Assembly (NCBI GenBank): GCA_949317995.1
Contig: OX439049.1
Coordinates: forward strand, 1-64,000
Source: Acholoe squamosa
Taxonomy: Eukaryota > Annelida > Polychaeta > Phyllodocida > Polynoidae
Direction: 5' to 3'
DNA length: 64,000 bases
Both the position numbers and the translations under genes were made by a program. Shown piece after piece: positions 1-10,171 of the stretch (position 1 is the first letter of the stretch; each line of letters starts with the position of its first letter). The notes under the pieces were generated by a model. The model made no database searches. It was not told the DNA's origin and saw nothing but the letters and a program-made list of their open reading frames with translations.

Positions 1-3000
1 CTAACCCTAACCCTAACCCTAACCCTAACCCTAACCCTAACCCTAACCCTAACCCTAACCCTAACCCTAACCCTAACCCTAACCCTAACCCTAACCCTAA
101 CCCTAACCCTAACCCTAACCCTAACCCTAACCCTAACCCTAACCCTAACCCTAACCCTAACCCTAACCCTAACCCTAACCCTAACCCTAACCCTAACCCT
201 AACCCTAACCCTAACCCTAACCCTAACCCTAACCCTAACCCTAACCCTAACCCTAACCCTAACCCTAACCCTAACCCTAACCCTAACCCTAACCCTAACC
301 CTAACCCTAACCCTAACCCTAACCCTAACCCTAACCCTAACCCTAACCCTAACCCTAACCCTAACCCTAACCCTAACCCTAACCCTAACCCTAACCCTAA
401 CCCTAACCCTAACCCTAACCCTAACCCTAACCCTAACCCTAACCCTAACCCTAACCCTAACCCTAACCCTAACCCTAACCCTAACCCTAACCCTAACCCT
501 AACCCTAACCCTAACCCTAACCCTAACCCTAACCCTAACCCTAACCCTAACCCTAACCCTAACCCTAACCCTAACCCTAACCCTAACCCTAACCCTAACC
601 CTAACCCTAACCCTAACCCTAACCCTAACCCTAACCCTAACCCTAACCCTAACCCTAACCCTAACCCTAACCCTAACCCTAACCCTAACCCTAACCCTAA
701 CCCTAACCCTAACCCTAACCCTAACCCTAACCCTAACCCTAACCCTAACCCTAACCCTAACCCTAACCCTAACCCTAACCCTAACCCTAACCCTAACCCT
801 AACCCTAACCCTAACCCTAACCCTAACCCTAACCCTAACCCTAACCCTAACCCTAACCCTAACCCTAACCCTAACCCTAACCCTAACCCTAACCCTAACC
901 CTAACCCTAACCCTAACCCTAACCCTAACCCTAACCCTAACCCTAACCCTAACCCTAACCCTAACCCTAACCCTAACCCTAACCCTAACCCTAACCCTAA
1001 CCCTAACCCTAACCCTAACCCTAACCCTAACCCTAACCCTAACCCTAACCCTAACCCTAACCCTAACCCTAACCCTAACCCTAACCCTAACCCTAACCCT
1101 AACCCTAACCCTAACCCTAACCCTAACCCTAACCCTAACCCTAACCCTAACCCTAACCCTAACCCTAACCCTAACCCTAACCCTAACCCTAACCCTAACC
1201 CTAACCCTAACCCTAACCCTAACCCTAACCCTAACCCTAACCCTAACCCTAACCCTAACCCTAACCCTAACCCTAACCCTAACCCTAACCCTAACCCTAA
1301 CCCTAACCCTAACCCTAACCCTAACCCTAACCCTAACCCTAACCCTAACCCTAACCCTAACCCTAACCCTAACCCTAACCCTAACCCTAACCCTAACCCT
1401 AACCCTAACCCTAACCCTAACCCTAACCCTAACCCTAACCCTAACCCTAACCCTAACCCTAACCCTAACCCTAACCCTAACCCTAACCCTAACCCTAACC
1501 CTAACCCTAACCCTAACCCTAACCCTAACCCTAACCCTAACCCTAACCCTAACCCTAACCCTAACCCTAACCCTAACCCTAACCCTAACCCTAACCCTAA
1601 CCCTAACCCTAACCCTAACCCTAACCCTAACCCTAACCCTAACCCTAACCCTAACCCTAACCCTAACCCTAACCCTAACCCTAACCCTAACCCTAACCCT
1701 AACCCTAACCCTAACCCTAACCCTAACCCTAACCCTAACCCTAACCCTAACCCTAACCCTAACCCTAACCCTAACCCTAACCCTAACCCTAACCCTAACC
1801 CTAACCCTAACCCTAACCCTAACCCTAACCCTAACCCTAACCCTAACCCTAACCCTAACCCTAACCCTAACCCTAACCCTAACCCTAACCCTAACCCTAA
1901 CCCTAACCCTAACCCTAACCCTAACCCTAACCCTAACCCTAACCCTAACCCTAACCCTAACCCTAACCCTAACCCTAACCCTAACCCTAACCCTAACCCT
2001 AACCCTAACCCTAACCCTAACCCTAACCCTAACCCTAACCCTAACCCTAACCCTAACCCTAACCCTAACCCTAACCCTAACCCTAACCCTAACCCTAACC
2101 CTAACCCTAACCCTAACCCTAACCCTAACCCTAACCCTAACCCTAACCCTAACCCTAACCCTAACCCTAACCCTAACCCTAACCCTAACCCTAACCCTAA
2201 CCCTAACCCTAACCCTAACCCTAACCCTAACCCTAACCCTAACCCTAACCCTAACCCTAACCCTAACCCTAACCCTAACCCTAACCCTAACCCTAACCCT
2301 AACCCTAACCCTAACCCTAACCCTAACCCTAACCCTAACCCTAACCCTAACCCTAACCCTAACCCTAACCCTAACCCTAACCCTAACCCTAACCCTAACC
2401 CTAACCCTAACCCTAACCCTAACCCTAACCCTAACCCTAACCCTAACCCTAACCCTAACCCTAACCCTAACCCTAACCCTAACCCTAACCCTAACCCTAA
2501 CCCTAACCCTAACCCTAACCCTAACCCTAACCCTAACCCTAACCCTAACCCTAACCCTAACCCTAACCCTAACCCTAACCCTAACCCTAACCCTAACCCT
2601 AACCCTAACCCTAACCCTAACCCTAACCCTAACCCTAACCCTAACCCTAACCCTAACCCTAACCCTAACCCTAACCCTAACCCTAACCCTAACCCTAACC
2701 CTAACCCTAACCCTAACCCTAACCCTAACCCTAACCCTAACCCTAACCCTAACCCTAACCCTAACCCTAACCCTAACCCTAACCCTAACCCTAACCCTAA
2801 CCCTAACCCTAACCCTAACCCTAACCCTAACCCTAACCCTAACCCTAACCCTAACCCTAACCCTAACCCTAACCCTAACCCTAACCCTAACCCTAACCCT
2901 AACCCTAACCCTAACCCTAACCCTAACCCTAACCCTAACCCTAACCCTAACCCTAACCCTAACCCTAACCCTAACCCTAACCCTAACCCTAACCCTAACC

Positions 3001-3800
3001 CTAACCCTAACCCTAACCCTAACCCTAACCCTAACCCTAACCCTAACCCTAACCCTAACCCTAACCCTAACCCTAACCCTAACCCTAACCCTAACCCTAA
3101 CCCTAACCCTAACCCTAACCCTAACCCTAACCCTAACCCTAACCCTAACCCTAACCCTAACCCTAACCCTAACCCTAACCCTAACCCTAACCCTAACCCT
3201 AACCCTAACCCTAACCCTAACCCTAACCCTAACCCTAACCCTAACCCTAACCCTAACCCTAACCCTAACCCTAACCCTAACCCTAACCCTAACCCTAACC
3301 CTAACCCTAACCCTAACCCTAACCCTAACCCTAACCCTAACCCTAACCCTAACCCTAACCCTAACCCTAACCCTAACCCTAACCCTAACCCTAACCCTAA
3401 CCCTAACCCTAACCCTAACCCTAACCCTAACCCTAACCCTAACCCTAACCCTAACCCTAACCCTAACCCTAACCCTAACCCTAACCCTAACCCTAACCCT
3501 AACCCTAACCCTAACCCTAACCCTAACCCTAACCCTAACCCTAACCCTAACCCTAACCCTAACCCTAACCCTAACCCTAACCCTAACCCTAACCCTAACC
3601 CTAACCCTAACCCTAACCCTAACCCTAACCCTAACCCTAACCCTAACCCTAACCCTAACCCTAACCCTAACCCTAACCCTAACCCTAACCCTAACCCTAA
3701 CCCTAACCCTAACCCTAACCCTAACCCTAACCCTAACCCTAACCCTAACCCTAACCCTAACCCTAACCCTAACCCTAACCCTAACCCTAACCCTAACCCT
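1..3800. repeat. Telomeric CCCTAA array
   Basis: About 633 uninterrupted copies of CCCTAA with no variant units, ending abruptly at ...ccctctcaacg. The C-rich strand reads 5'->3' inward from the first base, the orientation expected at the left end of a chromosome. The perfect homogeneity fits a functional telomere rather than an old interstitial array. TTAGGG telomeres are typical of vertebrates and many invertebrates but not of insects or crustaceans. Confidence 0.97.
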
Positions 3801-4214
3801 CTCAACGATGTACTTTATGACACTTCCTTATGTTTGTGTATGATTGACAGGCTTATTAACCAATCAAAATAAAGCTTATTAGTCTAATTTGCATATTAAC
3901 AATTCATTTCAGAATAAAAGAGTAATTTTGATTGCTAAAAACAACAGTTTTAAGGTAAATTTGACCTTAGCTGCATGTTGTTTGGCAGCTACATAGCCGG
4001 CTGAGCAACATGAGTCATCGCGTCCCCGTCCCTTTTGCCGCCCTTTCCTACCCGAACCTAGGTGCCTCGTCAAAGACCATTAACCCAGTTCCGGTCCGCC
4101 TGAAGGGGGAGGGGGGTGGTAGGACCCGTCATGGAAAGTTTTCCCTTATCGAAACACGTGGTGTGTTTTTCCCGCCCGACTGTTATAGATAAAAATGTTA
4201 GGGGTATTTCCCAG
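3801..4214. other. Telomere-element junction, no gene seen
   Basis: The sequence directly inside the telomere is AT-rich to about 3960, then GC-richer. The only reading frame (4010-4192) has no recognisable content and is probably spurious. A segment around 4160-4215 (cccgcccga...ttatagata...ggggtatttccc) recurs in rearranged form near 5040-5120, so this is repeat-derived DNA. No degenerate telomere units or recognisable host subtelomeric gene were seen. Confidence 0.5.
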
Positions 4215-4402
4215 GGTCCTGTAGTGAAATGTTCTATATGGCTAACACTGTAAGGTTATTGTCGCCCGGGCTGCTTTATTAATGGCGGTTCATTAACATG
4301 TTTTTACACAAAACTTTTACGCACATGCGCAGTCGCTTAGCCACTGGCGCACAATTCAATAGACTTCCCCATTGTACAGCCCTGCTTGTGTCATCGTGCC
4401 TT
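4215..4402 (+). repeat. Direct repeat copy A (matches 6190-6365)
   Basis: About 190 bp beginning near cctgtagtgaaatgttctat and continuing through a tract with cgcccgggctgctt and cacatgcgcagtc. It is closely repeated upstream of the HMG-like gene at 6405. In this copy the TATTTAA-like box of the other copy reads aattcaatag, so it has probably lost promoter function. It ends exactly where a Rep-gene relic begins, marking a rearrangement breakpoint. Confidence 0.8.
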
Positions 4403-4487
4403 TAAACTTGATATTTCTTACGCTGGGACGCCCAATAAAGCTTACTTCAGTTTCAGGGTATTTTTTTTGTTTGAACAATTCTACCAT
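4401..4487 (-). pseudogene. Rep-like gene relic (pre-helicase segment)
   Basis: The minus strand encodes a stretch with SFIGRP that lines up with the segment just before the Walker A motif in the Rep-like proteins at 58014, 60307 and 62930. The DNA also matches 61608-61690 (for example gggacg.ccaataaagctta). Nothing of the helicase core survives. It abuts direct repeat copy A on one side and lies about 160 bp from an iteron palindrome on its 5' side, the same arrangement as the intact Rep gene 60307-62271 and its palindrome. Confidence 0.8.
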
Positions 4488-4645
4488 TCTTAGTTACCTT
4501 ACAACGAGCCCCTAAAAAGGGCTAATATAGACCTCGTGAGTGGCTTAATTAGCATTCACCCGACCCAATTAAGCACTTACCAAAAAGAAGTACTTTAAAG
4601 TTGAGTTTGTTTCACTTTCCAAGTCTTCTGAAGTTAGGATTTATC

Positions 4646-4896
4646 TTTACCCCCCACGCTGCCCCTCCCCCTCTTGCAAACATGAATTGGGGGTCTTCCC
4701 ACTGTAGTGTTTGCGTTTGCGTTTGCGTTTGCGTTTGCGTTTGCGCTCGATAATTTATAAAATCCCTTTTATATATATATACCCCCCATATAAACTACTA
4801 GCCGCAAACGCAAACGCAAACGCAAACGCCAACACTACAGTGGGAAGACCCCTAATTCATGTTTGCAAGAGGGGGAGGGGCAGCGTCGGGGGTAAA
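4646..4896. repeat. Iteron palindrome P1 (TTTGCG hexamers)
   Basis: A large inverted repeat. The outer arms read ccccctcttgcaaacatgaa and its complement, then gtcttcccactgtagtg. Inside are about six TTTGCG units on the left (4710-4746) and four to five CGCAAA units on the right (4802-4830). The AT-rich centre of about 55 bp contains a run of TATATATATA. The layout resembles viral replication origins in which iterated protein-binding sites flank an AT-rich spacer. The same family occurs at 42986, 56920, 8870, 45375 and 62427. Confidence 0.9.
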
Positions 4897-5222
4897 AATG
4901 CTGTTGCTATGGTAACAGTGGTAAAAGGTCAGTGGGTGTAGTGACCATGGTAACCAAAGGCCCGCCTTATTTACAGTCAACTAAATTATGTTTTAGTACA
5001 TCGCTATCATCCTTGTAACATGGCAAAACATACTTAATGAAACAGTGTTATAGATAAGAAAGTCAGGGGTATTTCCCTGGGTCGCTTGGTACGCCCGGGG
5101 GTTTTCCCGCCCGGCTACTATAGAACCGCTTGAAAAGGGTTGTTATGTGGGTTTTTTTCAATGATTTCGTGTAATGTAGCATAGCTGTTTTCCCTTTTCA
5201 GTTTCATGTTCTTTTAGTTTTC
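4897..5222. other. Repeat flank and upstream region
   Basis: Non-coding. From 4897 to about 5020 it is the reverse complement of 42865-42985 and includes an RFX X-box-like site at 4903-4916 (gttgctatggtaac). The segment 5040-5120 shares pieces with 4160-4215. The last 100 bp form the upstream region of the gene at 5313. Confidence 0.6.
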
Positions 5223-5229
5223 CTATATA
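5223..5229 (+). promoter_or_regulatory. TATA box for the DUF5662-like gene
   Basis: A tatataa motif about 85 bases before the first ATG of the 5313 gene, a suitable distance for RNA polymerase II transcription. Confidence 0.6.
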
Positions 5230-5312
5230 ATCCCATTTCATTGTCATTCTGTTCCACACTTCTCAAGAAGTAGTTACACTGTTCAAATCAACGCGTTTAG
5301 GCTTTGTGCAAA

Positions 5313-5987
5313 ATGGCTGAAGCACCTACACTACCCGTTTTATTATCTCAGGAGGCTGTAAAAGCCTCTTCCAACCTGGTGGTGAAAAGTAACCTTTTTT
5401 GGGTTGTAGAAAAACTGCTCTCTTTAAAAACCCGGGAGGAGCGTGTGGAGTATATAAAAACTAAGAAGTACAGTGACTCTCTTTCTCCAGTTACCAAGGA
5501 TTTTTTGGACAGTGCAATGGAGTTGGAGCGTCAACATTTTTACTTCATGCACAAGTTACTACCGGTGATTGGCATAATTAAGCCAGAGGATAAACCCCAC
5601 GATTACTCCAAGGACGACTTATATAAACTGATCCTTTCCATTAAATGGACCTCGGGAATGAAACTCGGTGAAAAGTTCGATAAACTGTATGATGAGGAAG
5701 TGGAACGGCACTATAGAATGGAGGCACACCATCCAGAACATGAAAAGGTAACAAAAAAAGAGTGTAGTGAAGCAGACATAAAAGAAATGTCCGCTGACCG
5801 CTTAGGTCGCAATCTACAGTTTGGAATGACCGGCCGTGTAGACCATGCTACAATGAAAAAATTCCCTCCAAAATTCTGTGGCAAAAACAATGAAGCTAAA
5901 ACAGCTTTATACTGGAGGGAGGTGGCAAAACACGAAGCAGATGCTGTACGTGTTTTCAACTCTGTTTTCCGTTTTTCCACAAAATAA
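5313..5987 (+). CDS. DUF5662-like protein
   Basis: 224 residues from the first ATG, in the good context aaaATGg. The centre carries an HK...HDYSKDDLY...KFDKLYDEEVERH...HHPEH pattern followed by ADIKEMSADRLGR. This is the His/Asp-rich signature I associate with the DUF5662 family, an uncharacterised probable metal-binding family found in phages and large DNA viruses. A hydrolase role is plausible from the HD/HH residues but unproven. It has a TATA box upstream, sits closest of all genes to the telomere and appears intact. Family placement rests on motif memory only. Confidence 0.65.
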   Translation: MAEAPTLPVLLSQEAVKASSNLVVKSNLFWVVEKLLSLKTREERVEYIKTKKYSDSLSPVTKDFLDSAMELERQHFYFMHKLLPVIGIIKPEDKPHDYSKDDLYKLILSIKWTSGMKLGEKFDKLYDEEVERHYRMEAHHPEHEKVTKKECSEADIKEMSADRLGRNLQFGMTGRVDHATMKKFPPKFCGKNNEAKTALYWREVAKHEADAVRVFNSVFRFSTK

Positions 5988-6404
5988 TTGAACTTCTACT
6001 TATCAAAAAAACAATTAAGGTTATTACTGTAATCACTCCTGTAGTGAAATGTTCTATACGGCACATGGCTATTGTATTATTGACCAACGGGAGGCATCCC
6101 TGGCATAAACTGCGGAGTTGGGGGCTAAAGGTGTTAGTTATAGTGAAGTCGGGGTCTAATGGCGGCCCCCAGCTGATAATGGCTATGTCAGCTATATGGC
6201 TAACACTGTAAGGTTATTGTCGCCCGGGCTGCTTAATTAACGGCGGTTCATTAACATGTTTTTACACAAGAGTTTTGCGCACATGCGCAGTCCCTTAGTC
6301 ACTGGCGCACTATTTAATAGACCTCCCCATTGCACAGCCTTGTCTGTGTCATTGTGCCTTTGCCTGGCAACGGACTATTCACATAGTTTTCTTAAACAAC
6401 TGAA
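5988..6404 (+). promoter_or_regulatory. Promoter region with direct repeat copy B
   Basis: 6190-6365 repeats 4215-4402. Within it cgcactatttaatag (TATTTAAT, 6311-6318) lies about 90 bases before the ATG at 6405 and is the likely TATA element. A shorter copy of the first part (cctgtagtgaaatgttctat) is at about 6040. No gene is seen. Confidence 0.6.
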
Positions 6405-6869
6405 ATGGGTCGCAAAGTAAAGTGTACAAGCGGATATTGGCTGTTTATAACAGCCGGCAAAAGAGACGGATTTAACCAAAGTGTGTGTGACATAACTTGG
6501 CAAAAACTGCAAGAAGAAGAAAAGAAAGTTTGGAAAAATGTGGCGGCACTTAGAAAACAAGGACGTGAAGTAGATGAGCCGCTGTTGAAAGGAAATGTGT
6601 TGTCTTTGCTAATTGAGAGCAACACCGCCTATTTAACAGCTGTTACGAACAGTGCTCCTGTAGTAAATTTTGGTGGCGGGTTTGGCCCAGGACCAACTCG
6701 TTGCCTTAATAAGAAGCCGACCAGTTACTTTAACAGCTTATGTGAAAGCACGTATACACAATGCAAAATTGACAATGGTGACAACGAAGTGGAGTTAGAG
6801 GAGTACATACAAGCAGTAGAGGATAGTGTGGGGAAAAACTATTGGCTAACAGGAAAAACGGATTACTAG
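6405..6869 (+). CDS. Small protein with HMG-box-like N-terminus
   Basis: 154 residues. Residues about 9-55 read like a divergent HMG box: SGYWLFI near the start, then ITWQKLQEEEKKVWKNVAAL, which parallels the 'W..L...EK..Y...A' second and third helices of HMG proteins. The rest has no recognised domain; it contains a glycine-rich stretch (NFGGGFGPGP) and an acidic segment. If the resemblance is real it would be a DNA-bending or transcription protein in the nucleus. It has its own TATA-like promoter within a duplicated segment. The reading frame is intact. Confidence 0.55.
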   Translation: MGRKVKCTSGYWLFITAGKRDGFNQSVCDITWQKLQEEEKKVWKNVAALRKQGREVDEPLLKGNVLSLLIESNTAYLTAVTNSAPVVNFGGGFGPGPTRCLNKKPTSYFNSLCESTYTQCKIDNGDNEVELEEYIQAVEDSVGKNYWLTGKTDY

Positions 6870-7219
6870 TCCCACCTATTCTCTACTGCTCGAACAATTG
6901 ACATGGGAGTTTTAAACCAACTGACCCTGACTATGTTGGCGTAAAACTAACTAAACTTTTACATTTTTGGTGGTTGACATGTTTCATAGTGCTATGATAT
7001 GTAGTGCTAAGACCTTTATCTTATTGTCGCCAAGTGTGTTGCTTAGCCAGAGAGGTTTATTTACATAAAATCCCCTTCCTGTATCAACCGGGTCAGTGCC
7101 GGGCGTGTTATCTGATACATTCAAGCGAAACTCACCCACTCCCACAGCCGTTTCTTTGTTTATCGGTACACTTCCATAGTCTGTCTGTGCCTGCTGAAGG
7201 AGTTAGCCTGGATACTAAT
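6870..7219. other. Intergenic, nothing recognised
   Basis: 350 bp between two same-strand genes. The reading frame of the next gene stays open back to 7004 but has no ATG before 7220, so this is treated as untranslated leader. No repeat or motif stands out. Confidence 0.5.
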
Positions 7220-7792
7220 ATGGACCAATATTCTTTTAAAACCTTTGAACTTTTGTACTCAAAGAAGACGGATTGTGAAGACACGGAGAGCGTAGTCTCT
7301 GATATCGATGATGTTTACGACATAAAACTCAGGCATCTTATGGTACGTGATATGAGATTCGATGGTATTATGGATCGATTGAATTGTCTGTTGAAGCACG
7401 AGGACAAAAACCAGGAACACTTCAGGCAAATAGCTGGTCAGTGGCTAAAGTTATTGACTATAAATGCCACACTCTTCAAGAGACAATTTTATTTTGAATT
7501 TACTAAAGGAGAGCCGGAGCCAGTCGAGTGTAAGGATTACTATACAGAATACCTACTGGCCCTTTATGAAAAGACGCCTGGAGAGAAGTCTTTTCAAGTC
7601 ATCCAAAAGCTGGCGGATATATGGAGAGACATTCAGCTGATCAACGCAAAACTACCTACCAAACTTCATTTCAGCGCACGGATTGCAACCACAGTTGAAA
7701 TGACATTTATGTACCGATCGCTTGTGGTTTCACCTATTAATTTGATTCTTTTAGCTGCTCCACCACCCAATCCGCCGTTTCAAATCATTTAG
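7220..7792 (+). CDS. Unknown protein, 190 residues
   Basis: Not recognised. The open frame extends upstream to 7004, but the first ATG is at 7220, giving 190 residues. There is an acidic N-terminal part (DCEDTESVVSDIDDVYD), a helical middle and a hydrophobic, proline-rich end (LILLAAPPPNPPF). No signal peptide is visible. An AATAAA polyadenylation signal lies at 8182-8187. It sits among small putative host-interaction genes (HMG-like, Bcl-2-like), so a similar accessory role is possible but is inference. Confidence 0.6.
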   Translation: MDQYSFKTFELLYSKKTDCEDTESVVSDIDDVYDIKLRHLMVRDMRFDGIMDRLNCLLKHEDKNQEHFRQIAGQWLKLLTINATLFKRQFYFEFTKGEPEPVECKDYYTEYLLALYEKTPGEKSFQVIQKLADIWRDIQLINAKLPTKLHFSARIATTVEMTFMYRSLVVSPINLILLAAPPPNPPFQII

Positions 7793-8737
7793 GATTTCTG
7801 TTTAAGGCTACAGTTGTTTCTCTCCGTAATTCAGTATACTATGTACATGGTAGTATATTCAGTGTTGTCTATGTAGTAACAGGTATTATGATTAGCTGTT
7901 GTAGTGAAGATCAAACATTGTTGATCACAGGTTAATGAAAGTAGCAAATAACATGCATGTAAACTGTTACCCTTTGTACAGTATGGAGTGCACATTGAAT
8001 GTACTGAAAAGTTTAGCTGAATACTCATCATTGTAGATGTAAGACTGCTTAAGGCTACAGAAAAAATGAAGGTTTGCATTTGGGTTAAGGGTGCACTAAT
8101 TGTTATCTTTATGTGCAATGCAGTTCTTAACACCGGTTTCATAGTCATTAGAGGCTTGTGCAGCTACGGCTAGGTTAGAAAAATAAAGTAGAGACGTTGA
8201 AAAGCATTTGTTTCTTTTTCTGTCCATTAACTATACCGGATTTTTTAAAGTCGATTAATTATTACAACATCAAATGAAAAAGGAAGCGCAGGGGAGTTAC
8301 TAACGACACTGAATTAGGTAGGGTGTGTGTGTGTCACTTTTGGACAACGATACATACGTACATACTAGTATAGGGTGAGGGTAGAACTTAACAATTCTTA
8401 GAATGAATGTTAGTACAAGTGAAACTATTAGACTACATCAACTTTCATTTAGCTTACAACAGAACAGAAATGGGAACTGAAGAGAAGCATGCATTTATAC
8501 ATTACCATTTTTAAGATAGGTGTCTACTACTGAACTCCCCCACGCTTCCAATTGTATTGGGACGCAGTTTATCTTATATATTCATGTCTTTTGCAAGAAC
8601 CACAGATGTGGTGTTTAAGGAAAATAAATAAAAAAAACCAGGTTAATTGCAAAATGACAACGTGAGCCCTCAGGTAGAAAATAAAACTGCATATCAGTTA
8701 GGTAATTTAGCTAACTCTTAACTATCGATTTGTATTA
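7793..8737. other. Non-coding spacer
   Basis: No supported gene; a minus-strand frame at 7831-8148 is low-quality and probably chance. Contains AATAAA at 8182-8187. No dispersed repeats were recognised until the Rep relic at 8738. Confidence 0.5.
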
Positions 8738-8833
8738 TTAAATATCTATATGTAATTTTTTAGCAAGAGGTAGGTCATCATCGTTGTCATCGTTGTTTTC
8801 CTCCTCCTCCTTCTCCTCCTCCTCCTCCCACAT
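8738..8833 (-). pseudogene. Rep-like gene relic (acidic C-terminal tail)
   Basis: The minus strand encodes a run of Glu/Asp/Asn followed by DDDLPLAKKLHIDI and a TAA stop. This matches the C-terminal tails of the intact Rep-like proteins, which end LPLTKKLKIDI or LPLIKKLSLNI after an acidic run. Only the tail survives; the helicase core is missing. The relic lies directly beside palindrome P2, on the side expected if the rest of the gene between tail and palindrome was deleted. Confidence 0.85.
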
Positions 8834-8869
8834 GTTTTTCTTGCCTCCCACACGCTTTTAACTTTTTTT

Positions 8870-9081
8870 CTTGCAAACATCACATCGGGACTTTTCAACT
8901 TGGCCGGCATTGGCATTGGCATCGACATCGACATCGACATTGGTTTTTTAGTGGGACTTTTTATGTTAAAAGAAGTTTTAGAAATAGACTAACAGTGAAA
9001 AACCGATGTCGATGTCGATGTCGATGTCGATGCCAATGCCAATGCCGGCCAAGTTGAAGAGTCCCGATTTCATGTTTGCAA
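8870..9081. repeat. Iteron palindrome P2 (ATCGAC/GGCATT hexamers)
   Basis: Same architecture as P1 with different hexamers. The arms start ttgcaaacat / atgtttgcaa and contain tcgggac...ttggccgg and its complement. Iterons are GGCATT and ATCGAC at 8905-8940 on the left, with complementary copies at 9004-9047 on the right. The AT-rich centre of about 60 bp is not itself repeated elsewhere. The outer arm tgcaaacat and a ggggagggg tract are shared with the TTTGCG family, showing common descent. Confidence 0.9.
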
Positions 9082-9454
9082 AAGGGGAGGGGAAGCATCT
9101 GGGATTAAAATTTGGAAAAAATACTGCTTTGTACGGGTTGTAATTAAACAGTAAATGAAAACTACAGTACCCGTGTCTTTTACTGTTGTTTCACTGTCCC
9201 TTTTTTATGTAGACATAAAACATAAGATTCCCTACCCTTAGGACCTCACTTTGGTGTTAGTAAGTCACATGGTACTGGGTTAGGCAGCAGTGGGATGCAT
9301 GGCCATTTACATATACACCGACCAACACCCCATAACGGGTTCAAATGAGCATTAGGAACGAAACTGAAAAAAGGGGACCGCCTACCACTACAACATCATA
9401 CTTTTAAGGAGGTTAAAAAAACAATCATTGACGAGGCCGGATATATTTAAAGTC
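9082..9454. other. Intergenic, upstream of Bcl-2-like gene
   Basis: Non-coding; no repeat recognised. A TATATTTAA sequence lies at about 9442, too close to the ATG at 9455 to be a standard TATA box, so the promoter is not assigned. Confidence 0.4.
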
Positions 9455-9937
9455 ATGACGTCAACACCTTCAAGGGACATAGTGTTATACATTGCCGGAG
9501 AGCGATGTAAGCTGAAAAGGGGCTTAAAAAAAGCGGTGGACTACATTTTGGGCGAGCATGAATCGTCATGGAAAGTACAAATTAAGGAATTGCGTCTTCT
9601 AGGTAAATCTCTAGAGGCTACTTTTATTTTAGTTGCTAGAAAACTTTTTGCAGACAGCGTTTGTTCTTGGGGAAGAATTCTCACCTTATACGTGTTTGGA
9701 GGTTATTTGGCTAAAATGTATATGAAAGACGGTGTTGCAGTCAATATCGACAGGTTTGCAAAAGCAATGGATGTTGTAGTTCAACTGAAATGGGCTTTGT
9801 GGATGGAGGCAAATGGTTCACTAAAGAACTTGTTGGATTGCTTTTCAGAACCCATGAATAATGTGATTTGGAAAGCAGTAGTAACAACACTTGCTATTGG
9901 ATTTACCGCAATGGCTATTCAAGCAATTCTTTTTTGA
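9455..9937 (+). CDS. Bcl-2 family homologue
   Basis: 160 residues from the first ATG. A BH3-like stretch LRLLGKSLE lies at about 47-55. A clear BH1 motif (FADSVCSWGRILTLYVFGGYL) at about 65-85 keeps the W-G-R and F-G-G cores. BH2 (LWMEANGSLKNLLDCF) is at about 115-130. A hydrophobic C-terminal anchor is at about 138-159. The order and size are those of anti-apoptotic Bcl-2 proteins, which bind pro-death BH3 proteins at mitochondrial or ER membranes. Viral homologues that block apoptosis are well known in other herpesviruses. The gene is intact and single-exon, consistent with capture from a host transcript. It stands just upstream of the recombinase gene. Confidence 0.88.
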   Translation: MTSTPSRDIVLYIAGERCKLKRGLKKAVDYILGEHESSWKVQIKELRLLGKSLEATFILVARKLFADSVCSWGRILTLYVFGGYLAKMYMKDGVAVNIDRFAKAMDVVVQLKWALWMEANGSLKNLLDCFSEPMNNVIWKAVVTTLAIGFTAMAIQAILF

Positions 9938-10171
9938 AACTAGTAAACTCAGTGAGTCGATTTCTTAGCGTGATAGTGGGTGTGAGTGACATGTGTGGAC
10001 GGTAAAAGGAGGTCAAGGGAGTAAAGGGACGCGCTGAAAGAGGTTCGCCATTTTGAAATTGCACAAGGGAGGTTTGATGTCAGACAGAAGGAAAAACTAA
10101 AGTTACAGGCGTACTTTGGACCACTACACCTCAAAACAGTGTAGGAGTAGGTGAGTGAAAACACTGTGAAC
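9938..10171 (+). promoter_or_regulatory. Upstream region of recombinase gene
   Basis: Short intergenic segment. It contains aggtgagtg just before the recombinase ATG, which resembles a splice donor, but no matching acceptor was identified and the reading frame is continuous. Confidence 0.3.

Noticed and set aside
4711-4941. Frame reading Arg-Leu and Ala-Asn repeats across palindrome P1
   Set aside because: It is a translation of the hexamer iterons and the AT-rich centre; similar frames at 43047 and 56887 arise the same way.
7831-8148. 105-codon minus-strand frame
   Set aside because: No recognisable motif, poor composition and no promoter or neighbour support; likely chance in AT-rich DNA.
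8746-8940. Minus-strand frame with Arg run and Met-Ser/Met-Pro repeats
   Set aside because: It is out of frame with the Rep relic tail and otherwise reads palindrome P2 iterons.
10140-10165. Splice donor aggtgagtg upstream of the recombinase
   Set aside because: No partner acceptor could be identified and the coding frame is continuous, so introns are not supported.
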